DNA from: Chryseobacterium sp.
GTDB taxonomy: Bacteria > Bacteroidota > Bacteroidia > Flavobacteriales > Weeksellaceae
Length of the DNA: 64,000 nucleotides
Assembly: GCA_031286615.1 (NCBI GenBank)
Contig: JAITUA010000007.1
Coordinates: 62,001-126,000 of the forward strand
Reading direction: 5' to 3'
The number at the start of each line of letters is the position of its first letter. Position 1 is the first letter of the stretch. The notes under the pieces are model-generated. The model had not been told where the DNA came from. It made no database searches and saw only the letters and a program-made list of their open reading frames with translations. Positions 24,484 through 32,670 of this stretch are shown here, piece by piece. A program made the translations under genes and the position numbers.

Positions 24484-26568
24484 TTATAAAAGTTGTATTG
24501 CTTCGTCAAAATTTAATTCATCAAACGGAATCAGTTCAAATGTTTTTTGAATGTCAACATCATCTATACCATAAAAATCTGCAAAAACTTCTTTATGCTT
24601 AGGTCTTGCCTTTTCTCTAACAAATCCCCTTCCTAAAATTAATCCAATCTTGCTGTAATCATTGTAGAAATATTCCTGAAGCAAAGGTATTATCTCATTT
24701 TTGAAAGAGTTTTCAAAATTTTCTTTCATAAAGTACGAGTGTCCAAGAGTATAATTTCTATCTAAAAGGAGTTCAATTCGGTTGTTGATTTTGTCCATAA
24801 TATCTGCCCGTAGATAATCATTAAATCCTTTATCCTCAATAATACTTCTATCAGGAAGCATTTCTGTAAAACTGAATCGTCTTCTCAAAGCAGTATCTAA
24901 GGCTTCAACACTTCTGTCTGCGGTATTCATTGTTCCAATAATATATAGATTGGGAGGAACACTGAACTGAATTTCATTTTTAGAATAGGGCAGAGTAACC
25001 CTTGTTTCATTTACTTGCCCTAAGCGCTTATCTTTTTCAATTAAGGTAATGAGCTCTCCAAATATCTGAGAAATGTTTCCTCTGTTTATTTCATCAATAA
25101 AAAGATAAAATGGTTCACTCACTTCAAATTTTGCCTTTACAATTTCTTTTGGGCTTTTTAATGCGTCATTTAAATCTTCAAATCCGGCAAGATTTGCAGC
25201 TTTGTCACATGCAATTTTAAAGATACCGTCTTCAATAGTATACCTTAACTCATCATTTTCATCTAAATCTGGTTTGATTCCCTCAATGAAGTCTTCATAA
25301 GAGAAGGACTGATGAAAGGTTGTAAAAATACTATTAGTAGATTGTGGAATCAGTTTTACAGATTCAATAGTCGCTGTGTCATCAAAAACGATATTATTTT
25401 CCTGTAATGCCTGTATTAAGGAATTCCATCTTTTGCCTCCGTTCAATTTACCAAAGGTTGGAGTGTAAGAGGCAGACAATAATTCAGGAGTGTCAAAAAT
25501 TTTAATCCATTTTACTTCAATAGTCTGAAAATCAAAACCATTTACAATAGCTTTTGAGAAATCATAATTATGAAGAGCTTCAGCTATACCGTAAAACTTT
25601 TTACCGGAGATAATACATAGATAATCTCCTTGTTTTACATCTGAAAAATAGGTTCTCATTTTGAAATTTTCTGTCTGTTTTTTATCCAAATGATTTAGAT
25701 TACCAAGACTAACAGAACACCATTCATAGCCTAGTCTGGTACCATTTTTTAGATCATTCCACAAATACCCTCCTTGTCCCGGAGCCAGATGCCAGAATGT
25801 TTTATGACGATCAACTTTTATAGAAGTAATCGGTGTTTTGACCTCCGTCTTTTTAGTAGAGTTCAAAAAAGAATTTATTTTATGGGTTTTTCCGGTTCCG
25901 GGAGGTCCGAAGAAAATTTGATTAGGATAATTAAGATCAAAACTTTGGTTTTTCTCATTGTTTATGGTCTCGTTATTTTCTATTTCACTTTTATTCCATA
26001 AGAAGTGGGTGAAATCAAAGTAATCTTGGTTGGGATCTTTCTTTTGTAGAATAAAATTATTTAACGCTGAGTAACTTGTTGTGCCATTATTAAAACCTAA
26101 AAGCTCAGCTGCATTATATAAATTGTCCCATTTATAAATATTAACAATTTTAAAATCATTGTATAAAAAAGCAATTTTCCATTTATATGCATTACCCAGG
26201 TTAAGTTTATCTATACTTTCCAGATCATTATTTTGTGCACTTTCAACAATTTCTAATAAAATTAATTTGATTGTTGAAAATGCTTCTTCTCTTGTTTTAC
26301 CATATTTTGAATGCCAGGCGTACTCATCATCTGTCATTCTATTTCCATTAAGAACCTCTTTACTTTTGTCTCTGCGTTTGTATATACCAAACTTGTAAGC
26401 AGAACCACCCCAAATACTTCCCAAAAGATTGGTTTTTGCTTCAACCCAATAGCAGAATGACGTTTTATCAAGATTAGTATATTCCTCTAATTTTAAATTA
26501 TGAATTCTGGATAACGGCCATTCATTAAGAAATTCTTCTTTTAATTTGTAATACTCTAAGTTTTTCAT
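24484..26568 (-). CDS. mcrB: McrB-like AAA+ GTPase with an inserted EVE-like domain
   Basis: A 694-residue protein. An N-terminal domain (about 1-170) of unrecognised type with GSIWGGSAYKFGIY is followed by the Walker A motif FFGPPGTGKTH at 219-229. A segment at about 255-390 (HLAPGQGGYLWND, then MRTYFSDVKQGDYLCIISGKKFYGIAEA) resembles an EVE/PUA-like base-reading domain placed inside the motor. The McrB motor continues with FHQSFSYEDFIEG at 418-430, Walker B YLFIDEINRG at 488-497, IIGTMNTADRS at 543-553 and LRRRF near 561-565. The complex is expected to recognise modified DNA and translocate before McrC cleaves. The inserted domain would set specificity. Confidence 0.88.
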   Translation of the reverse strand: MKNLEYYKLKEEFLNEWPLSRIHNLKLEEYTNLDKTSFCYWVEAKTNLLGSIWGGSAYKFGIYKRRDKSKEVLNGNRMTDDEYAWHSKYGKTREEAFSTIKLILLEIVESAQNNDLESIDKLNLGNAYKWKIAFLYNDFKIVNIYKWDNLYNAAELLGFNNGTTSYSALNNFILQKKDPNQDYFDFTHFLWNKSEIENNETINNEKNQSFDLNYPNQIFFGPPGTGKTHKINSFLNSTKKTEVKTPITSIKVDRHKTFWHLAPGQGGYLWNDLKNGTRLGYEWCSVSLGNLNHLDKKQTENFKMRTYFSDVKQGDYLCIISGKKFYGIAEALHNYDFSKAIVNGFDFQTIEVKWIKIFDTPELLSASYTPTFGKLNGGKRWNSLIQALQENNIVFDDTATIESVKLIPQSTNSIFTTFHQSFSYEDFIEGIKPDLDENDELRYTIEDGIFKIACDKAANLAGFEDLNDALKSPKEIVKAKFEVSEPFYLFIDEINRGNISQIFGELITLIEKDKRLGQVNETRVTLPYSKNEIQFSVPPNLYIIGTMNTADRSVEALDTALRRRFSFTEMLPDRSIIEDKGFNDYLRADIMDKINNRIELLLDRNYTLGHSYFMKENFENSFKNEIIPLLQEYFYNDYSKIGLILGRGFVREKARPKHKEVFADFYGIDDVDIQKTFELIPFDELNFDEAIQLL

Positions 26569-27130
26569 TGGTTTTTTGTGTAAATAATTTAATGTATAAG
26601 TGGTAAAGTAATTATGTTTTCAATTCCTTATCACTTGTTGTAATCTTGGAATGCTATGGTATAATAAATTGAATTGAAAATAAGAAATAGAAATGCGAGG
26701 TATGTAAATGTTAAATATGCTGATACTATCATGTATGACATGAAATAGTATTTGTTTTCATGGGTTTATAATTATAGAATACAATAATAATAAAAATCTC
26801 CAGTTTCTGTTTACGGGAAAGCGTAAATTTTATAGAATAGTCATTACAGGTACTTATAAAAGTGGCCATAAGTATTTCTTAAGAACCAAAAGTAAGGTGG
26901 GTAAGCCCCTGAAACACGTGGTTAATATATCGAAAGCCGGTCTTGAAATAGCGGCAACAAGTTGATTAAGTGTCTGTAGGTATTTCAGAATAAACCGAAG
27001 CCACTTTACTCATTGTCTGCAGGCAGTTTTTAAATGATAATACCCCCTTAGGGAAGGGGGTATTGATACTTATTGAAATAGGTGTTTGAACTTCAGAACC
27101 GCCTATTGATACTTGCTTAACCGATTGCTA
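26569..27130. other. Intergenic region with a short palindrome and a possible gene fragment
   Basis: These 562 bases hold the McrB promoter region and no intact gene. A hairpin AATACCCCC (27039-27047) and GGGGGTATT (27056-27064) lies near the end. On the plus strand an open frame without a start codon ends at about 26964 with a basic peptide containing YRIVITGTYKSGHKYFLR. It may be a remnant of a lost gene, but I do not recognise it. An 8-bp inverted repeat AAAGTGGC/GCCACTTT brackets 26859-27007. Confidence 0.35.
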
Positions 27131-27832
27131 TCAGTTCTTTACGTCATTAGAGGGAGTTGCCGGAGGGGTTGAAGACCCTGTTGTCACAAAAAACTGTTTC
27201 ATATCTTCATAAATGACATTCGTACCCGGGACATTTTCTCCTGAAAGGAATTTCATGTTTCTATAGAAGGTGAGGGCGTTGTGATAGTTATCATGATCCA
27301 GCAGAACTTTAGTATCAGACAGCTGTTCTGTTAATGAACCCATTATTTGCAGACGTTGTTCTACCTGTTCTCTTCCCAGATAATCCTTATCGAATTCCGC
27401 CTTATCTAAGAAATTCGGAACATGCTGGGGATACTGCTCCATGTAGATTTTGGCTTTATTGACGAAGAGTTTGTTCTGTTCTGCAATACTTCCATACTGT
27501 TGTCTTTCTTCGTGAGTAAGATTGATGGTCTTTCCTGATAAAACCGTTTCAATAGTCTGTAATGCCTGATCAAGCTTACTAAGTTCTTCAGCGGTAAAAC
27601 TTATACTGATTAAATTGTCTAGTGCCGTACGCTTGTGTTTTTGGTTGTTAATCTGATCAAATATAGGAAGTGTAAAGAGTAGAAAAATAGGGTGTTGTAA
27701 GATTTTCAGAGCGTGTTCATCAGAAAGTGAAAACGGGATAATAGGGTTTGTTTTTTCTGATTTTTTGAAGAAAAAAAGAATATGTTTAGAAAGAAATGAT
27801 GAAATAGGAGAGGTTGCTTGAAAAGAGATAAA
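27131..27832 (-). pseudogene. Start-less remnant of a Bacteroidetes hypothetical protein
   Basis: The frame is open for about 233 codons, but the first ATG is at 27442, well inside coding-like sequence; no ATG, GTG or TTG precedes it. The upstream part is clearly protein-like: FTAEELSKLDQALQTIETVLSG, then LTHEERQQYGSIAEQNKLFVNKAK, then the region from 27442 (MEQYPQHVPNFLDKAEFDKDY). I recall similar proteins of about 190 residues, with EERQQYGSIAEQNKLFVNK, as common hypotheticals in Chryseobacterium. The 5' end was probably lost when the restriction-modification cassette joined here. If not a pseudogene, a non-standard start would be needed. Confidence 0.55.
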
Positions 27833-27843
27833 TTAAGATATAG

Positions 27844-27874
27844 AAAAAGGTTCAGTTGCTGCTGAACCTTTTTT
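27844..27874. terminator. Strong orphan hairpin terminator
   Basis: AAAAAGGTTCAG (27844-27855) pairs perfectly with CTGAACCTTTTT (27862-27873) around TTGCTG, followed by Ts. No intact plus-strand gene ends here, and the minus-strand remnant begins just left of it, so the terminator seems to have lost its gene. It may mark a junction of the defence island. Confidence 0.7.
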
Positions 27875-27997
27875 GTTATGGTTGTTAAAATTTATCTTAT
27901 GATTATTTAAAGTTGAAACTAATGTTTTTAATTTACTATCTTTAAGTGTGAAAAAAGAATAATATTCAAATAAACATCTGGATTTTAACAAATATAA

Positions 27998-28420
27998 ATG
28001 GATAATCTAACCAAAGAACAGAGAAGAAAGAATATGCAGGCAATAAAATCTGTTGGCTCAAAGGCAGAAGTAATTTTAGCTAAGGCTTTATTTGCAAAAG
28101 GTTATAGATATCGTAAAAATAATAGTTCTGTTCTTGGAAAACCTGATCTAACTTTCAAAAAAATAAAACTAGCAATATTTGTTGATGGAGAGTTTTGGCA
28201 TGGGAAAGATTGGGAAATAAGAAAGAATAACCTTAAAACAAATCAGGAATATTGGATTCCTAAAATCGAAAGAAATATGCAAAGAGATATTGAAGTCAAT
28301 TTAAAGTTATCTGAGCAAGGTTGGAGAATTTTAAGATTTTGGTCTAGAGAAGTTGAAAAGAATTTAGATACTTGTATTTCACAGATCGAACATGAAATCA
28401 ATAAATTAAAAAACAAATAA
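27998..28420 (+). CDS. vsr: Vsr-like very short patch repair endonuclease
   Basis: A 140-residue Vsr-family nickase. It starts MDNLTKEQRRKNMQAIKS, the usual Vsr N-terminus with a serine-glycine segment after it. The PD-(D/E)xK-like core has GKPDLTF with aspartate about 50, then LAIFVDGEFWHG (58-69) and the RRDIE-like RNMQRDIEVN helix. Vsr enzymes nick at T:G mismatches made by deamination of 5-methylcytosine and so protect the target sites of a cytosine methyltransferase. It is the first gene of the restriction-modification cassette, 10 bases before the B3-like gene. Confidence 0.9.
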   Translation: MDNLTKEQRRKNMQAIKSVGSKAEVILAKALFAKGYRYRKNNSSVLGKPDLTFKKIKLAIFVDGEFWHGKDWEIRKNNLKTNQEYWIPKIERNMQRDIEVNLKLSEQGWRILRFWSREVEKNLDTCISQIEHEINKLKNK

Positions 28421-28430
28421 ATAACCAGAT

Positions 28431-28823
28431 ATGCCAAACACAGGAGATACATTTTCAGTTCCTTTAAAAAAAACTCATTTAGGCTGGGGAACTTATAGAA
28501 AAACTAATACACGTCGTAGAATTAGCAATGAAGGATATCTTCCAATTCCTATAAAATTTGCAAGATTGTTTAATATTACTAATATGCACAATAAAAGACA
28601 AAGTAATGTGTATAAATTTAGTACTAGTGATGGTTTTTTTAAAGATAAAGAATTAAAAGCATCTGGAAATAGGAAAAAAGGAGATATGTATGCGAAGAAT
28701 TTACATGGAAATGGAGATCTTAAATTATTAGGAACTTGGTTTAATAATTTACATTTACAAGTTGGAGATGTTATTAAAATTGAATTTGTCAGTCCAAATG
28801 AAATCCTTCTCACCAAAGTTTAA
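28431..28823 (+). CDS. Small B3-like DNA-binding protein of the R-M cassette
   Basis: A 130-residue protein without nuclease motifs. Its central EGYLPIPIKFARLFNI and preceding LGWGTYRKTNTRRRIS resemble the C-terminal DNA-recognition domain of NgoFVII-type restriction enzymes. The restriction enzyme encoded downstream has a matching segment (EVYIPIPREFHKKNPNFF). The C-terminus (WFNNLHLQVGDVIKIEFVSPNEILLTKV) also follows the B3-like layout. It may be a stand-alone specificity or control subunit. The B3 assignment is from pattern memory, not a search. Confidence 0.65.
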   Translation: MPNTGDTFSVPLKKTHLGWGTYRKTNTRRRISNEGYLPIPIKFARLFNITNMHNKRQSNVYKFSTSDGFFKDKELKASGNRKKGDMYAKNLHGNGDLKLLGTWFNNLHLQVGDVIKIEFVSPNEILLTKV

Positions 28824-28869
28824 AATTTTAAACCTCTTTTTTGTAAATTGCGCTTTGATTTAGAAAGAA

Positions 28870-30099
28870 ATGAAGCTAGCAAAAAATATCAGTGTTGAAG
28901 AACTAAATACTAGAGCTTACCAAACAGAAGTTCTCAAGAATATTGAGGATGGAGAGGCTGTATTAACTCATTACCTCCATAATATACACAATGGGATATC
29001 CTCGCATTATAAAGAAGATGCCATGCAGGTAATAAAAAACTATATAGAATACAAACAGAATAATAATGTATCAATAGTTGAGGAAGAAGCCATTCAGCAA
29101 TTTCTATTTGAAGTAGAAAATGTTCCTTTTCCTACCCCTGAAAATTATTCATTTAGATTCATTGATTTATTTGCTGGTATAGGTGGTTTTAGAATTGCTA
29201 TGCAAAATGTTGGCGGGAAATGTATTTACACCAGCGAATGGAATAAGGATGCAAAAATAACTTATAGAGAAAACTTTGGAGAAACTCCATTTGGAGATAT
29301 AACAAAAGAAGAAGTTAAAAACAGAATTCCCAAAGGAGGATTTGATGTTCTATGCGGAGGTTTTCCTTGTCAAGCCTTTTCAATAGCAGGATATCAAAAA
29401 GGTTTTTCCGATACTAGAGGAACTTTGTTTTTTGATATTGAACAAATCATTGAAAAGCATAGACCGAAAGTTGTGTTTTTAGAGAATGTAAAAAACTTAG
29501 TCTCACACGATAAAGGAAATACATTTAAAGTGATTATTGAAATTTTAGAAGAAAAGCTAGGATATAAAGCATTCTATAAAGTTCTAAATTCAATGACACA
29601 TGGAAATGTTCCACAGAATCGTGAAAGAATTTTTATTGTTGCTTTTGATCCGAATCAGGTTCCTAATTATGAAAATTTTGAATTTCCTACAGAAATTAAA
29701 CTTACTAAAACGATCCATGATTTTTTAGAGAAAGGAAAACAAGATGAAAAGTTTTATTACCCTGAAACACATCAGTATTATCCAGAACTTGAAAGAACAA
29801 TGACAAGTAAGGATACTGTTTATCAATGGAGACGTGTTTATGTTAGAGAGAATAAAAATAACGTTTGTCCTACATTAACAGCTAATATGGGAGCTGGAGG
29901 ACATAATGTACCTTTAATAAAAGATGGCTTTGGCATTAGGAAGCTGACTCCAAAAGAATGTTTTGCTTTCCAGGGATACCCTATGGATAAATTTATACTA
30001 CCTAATATTGCAAACAGCAAACTATATATGCAGGCAGGAAACTCAGTAACCACAAGTTTAGTGGAAAGAATAAGTGAACAAATTATAAAGGTTTTGTAA
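28870..30099 (+). CDS. DNA (cytosine-5-)-methyltransferase
   Basis: A 409-residue C5 methyltransferase. After an N-terminal extension of about 90 residues come motif I FIDLFAGIGGFR (97-108), motif IV GGFPCQAFSIAG with the catalytic cysteine at about 167, motif VI ENVKNL (about 202), motif VIII QNRERIF (about 250) and motif X QAGNSV near the C-terminus. It transfers a methyl group from S-adenosylmethionine to cytosine C5 at an unknown site, protecting it from the enzyme encoded next. Its stop codon abuts the ATG of the restriction enzyme directly. The extension may help in target or partner binding. Confidence 0.95.
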   Translation: MKLAKNISVEELNTRAYQTEVLKNIEDGEAVLTHYLHNIHNGISSHYKEDAMQVIKNYIEYKQNNNVSIVEEEAIQQFLFEVENVPFPTPENYSFRFIDLFAGIGGFRIAMQNVGGKCIYTSEWNKDAKITYRENFGETPFGDITKEEVKNRIPKGGFDVLCGGFPCQAFSIAGYQKGFSDTRGTLFFDIEQIIEKHRPKVVFLENVKNLVSHDKGNTFKVIIEILEEKLGYKAFYKVLNSMTHGNVPQNRERIFIVAFDPNQVPNYENFEFPTEIKLTKTIHDFLEKGKQDEKFYYPETHQYYPELERTMTSKDTVYQWRRVYVRENKNNVCPTLTANMGAGGHNVPLIKDGFGIRKLTPKECFAFQGYPMDKFILPNIANSKLYMQAGNSVTTSLVERISEQIIKVL

Positions 30100-31401
30100 A
30101 TGAGTGTTTGGGACAGGTATTCTGATGAACAACGTAGTGAATATATCCAATTCTTACAGGTCTATGGTGCTCTTTCAAATTTGTTTAGACAGAAGAAGGG
30201 GGAAGATATTCCCCACCTTGACTCAAAGTTTCAAGAAACCATTTTTGCAAAAATATTCAATTGTCAAAATGTAGATATTGGAAATACACCCCATGATGTA
30301 TTATCTATTTTTGGGGATAAAAGAATAGGTATAGGTTTAAAGACCTGGATGGCAAGTAAGCCATCTTTTCAAAAAGTTATGCAGCTAAAACGATATCAAA
30401 AAGAAATAAATAATTTCAAAGATGATAAAGAAGCCCTTGCATATAAAGTTTCTGAAATAAAAAATGAAAGAATGACCAGCGATTATGAACGTCTGGGATT
30501 ATCAGAAACGGATAATATATATCACTACGTAACTCGGGACAAAGGACTTTTTAATATTCATGAATGTGCATATCCGCTTATTGATCTATCTAATTTACAA
30601 ATAACTGATTCTACAAATTCTGCATTAACTTGGACTGATGGACAAAAGGATTATAGGTATACTTATGGGGACTCTCAAATATGGCAAAAATTTGATGCAG
30701 GTAAGAAAGATACATTTTTATTAAATCGTTTTGATATTAAAATTATAGAGGACCCCTTTACTTTTTTATTACAATCTTATTTAAATCTTACAGAATCAGT
30801 TCATCAGGTTGAAGATGATATCGTAGAAATTTATTTGCCTCTATATTCATATAGAAGTAAAGAAGTAGAAGAAAAGTCAGGATTGAATGCATGGAATGCC
30901 GCACCAAAGAGTAAGGGAAGCGATACTTTAAGGCCATTAAACGAAGTCTATATTCCAATTCCAAGAGAGTTTCACAAAAAAAATCCCAATTTTTTTATTG
31001 AAAATATTTTCGAATTTGAAAATTATAGAAACGCTTATCAAGGCGATAAAAAAGATAGACCAGAGGTCCGCTTTCGTCTTCTGTTACCGAATGGAAAAGA
31101 AATTCCGGCATTAGTCACTCAAGATAATATGAAAGGACTGCAATCCGGAAGCAATATAGAATATGATGAAAATGGAAAAAGATTTGGACAATCTGCATTG
31201 GGACAATGGCTACTAGTTGACGTTTTAGGTTTAAAGGAACGAAAGTTGGTAACACGCGAATGGTTACAAATGAAAGAAACAGATTCTGTCCGATTATGGC
31301 GAAAAAAAAATGATTATTCCTTAATTAATATAGATTTTGCTCCTATTGGCGCATTTGAAGCTTTTATGAATGGTGACCCTATTCCACAAAATGAAGAATA
31401 A
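30100..31401 (+). CDS. Type II restriction endonuclease with C-terminal B3-like DNA-binding domain
   Basis: A 433-residue protein starting at the base after the methyltransferase stop. The C-terminal part (about 260-420) resembles the NgoFVII-type DNA-binding domain: SGLNAWNAAPKSK, then EVYIPIPREFH and FRLLLPNGKEIPALVTQDNMKGLQSGS. The N-terminal 200 residues should hold the nuclease. The stretch HDVLSIFGDKRIGIGLKTW (about 68-86) has a spaced acid and a GLK pattern that could be a PD-(D/E)xK-like core, but this is uncertain. Position next to the methyltransferase and Vsr makes a restriction role likely. The target site is unknown. Confidence 0.78.
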   Translation: MSVWDRYSDEQRSEYIQFLQVYGALSNLFRQKKGEDIPHLDSKFQETIFAKIFNCQNVDIGNTPHDVLSIFGDKRIGIGLKTWMASKPSFQKVMQLKRYQKEINNFKDDKEALAYKVSEIKNERMTSDYERLGLSETDNIYHYVTRDKGLFNIHECAYPLIDLSNLQITDSTNSALTWTDGQKDYRYTYGDSQIWQKFDAGKKDTFLLNRFDIKIIEDPFTFLLQSYLNLTESVHQVEDDIVEIYLPLYSYRSKEVEEKSGLNAWNAAPKSKGSDTLRPLNEVYIPIPREFHKKNPNFFIENIFEFENYRNAYQGDKKDRPEVRFRLLLPNGKEIPALVTQDNMKGLQSGSNIEYDENGKRFGQSALGQWLLVDVLGLKERKLVTREWLQMKETDSVRLWRKKNDYSLINIDFAPIGAFEAFMNGDPIPQNEE

Positions 31402-31408
31402 TATTTTG

Positions 31409-31957
31409 TTAAGCTTCAATTATACTTTCAAGCTCGCTAAGACTATTAAAGACTATAAGATGATTAAACCCATAAAAACTCCCTTTAATAGCCTCTTTTG
31501 ATCCAAAACCATATTTTTTGATATTTAGTAGATTATCTTTAATAATTTGTGAAGATGCATAACCGCAGAGCTGTAATGTGGAATTTTCTGTTGAATGAAT
31601 GAATATACAAGGATGAACATTATTAATATCAATCAATGGCAAGTTTGAACCAAACATAACTATATTGATTACTTGATCAGCTATGATAATCTCTGATAAA
31701 AACTTATCTACACTAATGTTTTCAAAATCTATAAAAGTATTTTTTAAATATTTTTGTATGCCTATAATAGGGATTGATTTGTAAAGAAAGTTGTCCAAAA
31801 ATGCCTGACCTTCAAATTTATCTCTAAGCTCACTCATATCACGTACTTTGAGATGATTAATAACTAACTTTTCGAGAGTGACAACCTCTCTTCTTGAGAG
31901 ATTAATTGTCTGAAAGGATTTCTTATAAGGTAATAGGTATTTAATATAATCTTTCAT
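31409..31957 (-). CDS. Hypothetical protein at the edge of the defence island
   Basis: A 182-residue protein that I do not recognise. It has no signal peptide or membrane segments. The middle and C-terminal parts alternate strands and helices (for example FENISVDKFLSEIIIADQVINIVMFG). The gene is AT-rich like the restriction-modification genes and is convergent with the restriction enzyme, with only 7 bases between the two stops. That closeness suggests that it arrived with, or was trapped next to, the cassette. A regulatory or defence role is only a guess. Confidence 0.6.
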   Translation of the reverse strand: MKDYIKYLLPYKKSFQTINLSRREVVTLEKLVINHLKVRDMSELRDKFEGQAFLDNFLYKSIPIIGIQKYLKNTFIDFENISVDKFLSEIIIADQVINIVMFGSNLPLIDINNVHPCIFIHSTENSTLQLCGYASSQIIKDNLLNIKKYGFGSKEAIKGSFYGFNHLIVFNSLSELESIIEA

Positions 31958-32118
31958 AATTGCTACAAAGTAATGAAAAAGAAGCGTATTATCAGAATTG
32001 GCTAATCGAATCTCATGTTTTAAATAATTATTATATTAAATAAAGCTATTAATTGTTTCCGAATTAGAAGTTACTAAAAATAAAATCCGCTTGTAATGGA
32101 ATAAGGTATTAAAATAAA

Positions 32119-32670
32119 TTATGCATTTAAGTCAACAACCACGGTCTGAGCTCTCCTACACATCCACCTCCTCAATCTCCACACCGGCAAATACACAAAT
32201 ACCACAGACAAAATCCCAGCCAGCACACCCACCACCACAGCCATTGCCGTAGCATCCAGCTTATACTCTTTTGAGAAATTATACTGTCCTATAAAGAGTA
32301 GGGAGAGTACTAATGAACCTGTAATCAGGCCGTGTAAGATGCTTAGTTTGGTCATTAACTTTTTAATATTCAGCTGTTCGTCTACGGTAAACTCTATGGC
32401 TTCCTGGCTGGCGGCATCGGTTACTCTTTTGATGATATCAATGGTAAGGACTACCGGAAGGAAGATAGCCATCGGCAGGGTAAGGCGGGCCAGGTTTTGG
32501 GTTCCTGAGAAAAAATGCGTGTAGCCTAACTCTTTGAAACTGGCATACGCGATGATGAAATTAAAAAATACATTCGGGAGGACATAGTAAATTGTACGCT
32601 TGATGAGAAAGCGTTTCAGGGTGGTTTTCTTGATGGGTTTTGGCTTCGGAGGCTTTATTTTAAATTTCAT
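32119..32670 (-). CDS. Small multi-pass membrane protein, last gene of the PKS operon
   Basis: A 183-residue protein with a basic, proline-rich N-terminus (KPPKPKPIKKTTLKR) and about four hydrophobic segments (about 28-46, 62-80, 112-128, 142-162). No catalytic motif is evident. It overlaps the preceding acyltransferase gene by four bases (ATGA), so it belongs to the operon. A role as membrane anchor or in movement of the lipid product across the inner membrane is inferred from position. It is too small to be an MmpL-type exporter. Confidence 0.72.
   Translation of the reverse strand: MKFKIKPPKPKPIKKTTLKRFLIKRTIYYVLPNVFFNFIIAYASFKELGYTHFFSGTQNLARLTLPMAIFLPVVLTIDIIKRVTDAASQEAIEFTVDEQLNIKKLMTKLSILHGLITGSLVLSLLFIGQYNFSKEYKLDATAMAVVVGVLAGILSVVFVYLPVWRLRRWMCRRAQTVVVDLNA

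Noticed and set aside
22578-31957. Prophage or integrative element carrying the defence genes
   Set aside because: No integrase, transposase, phage structural gene, tRNA target or flanking direct repeat was seen.
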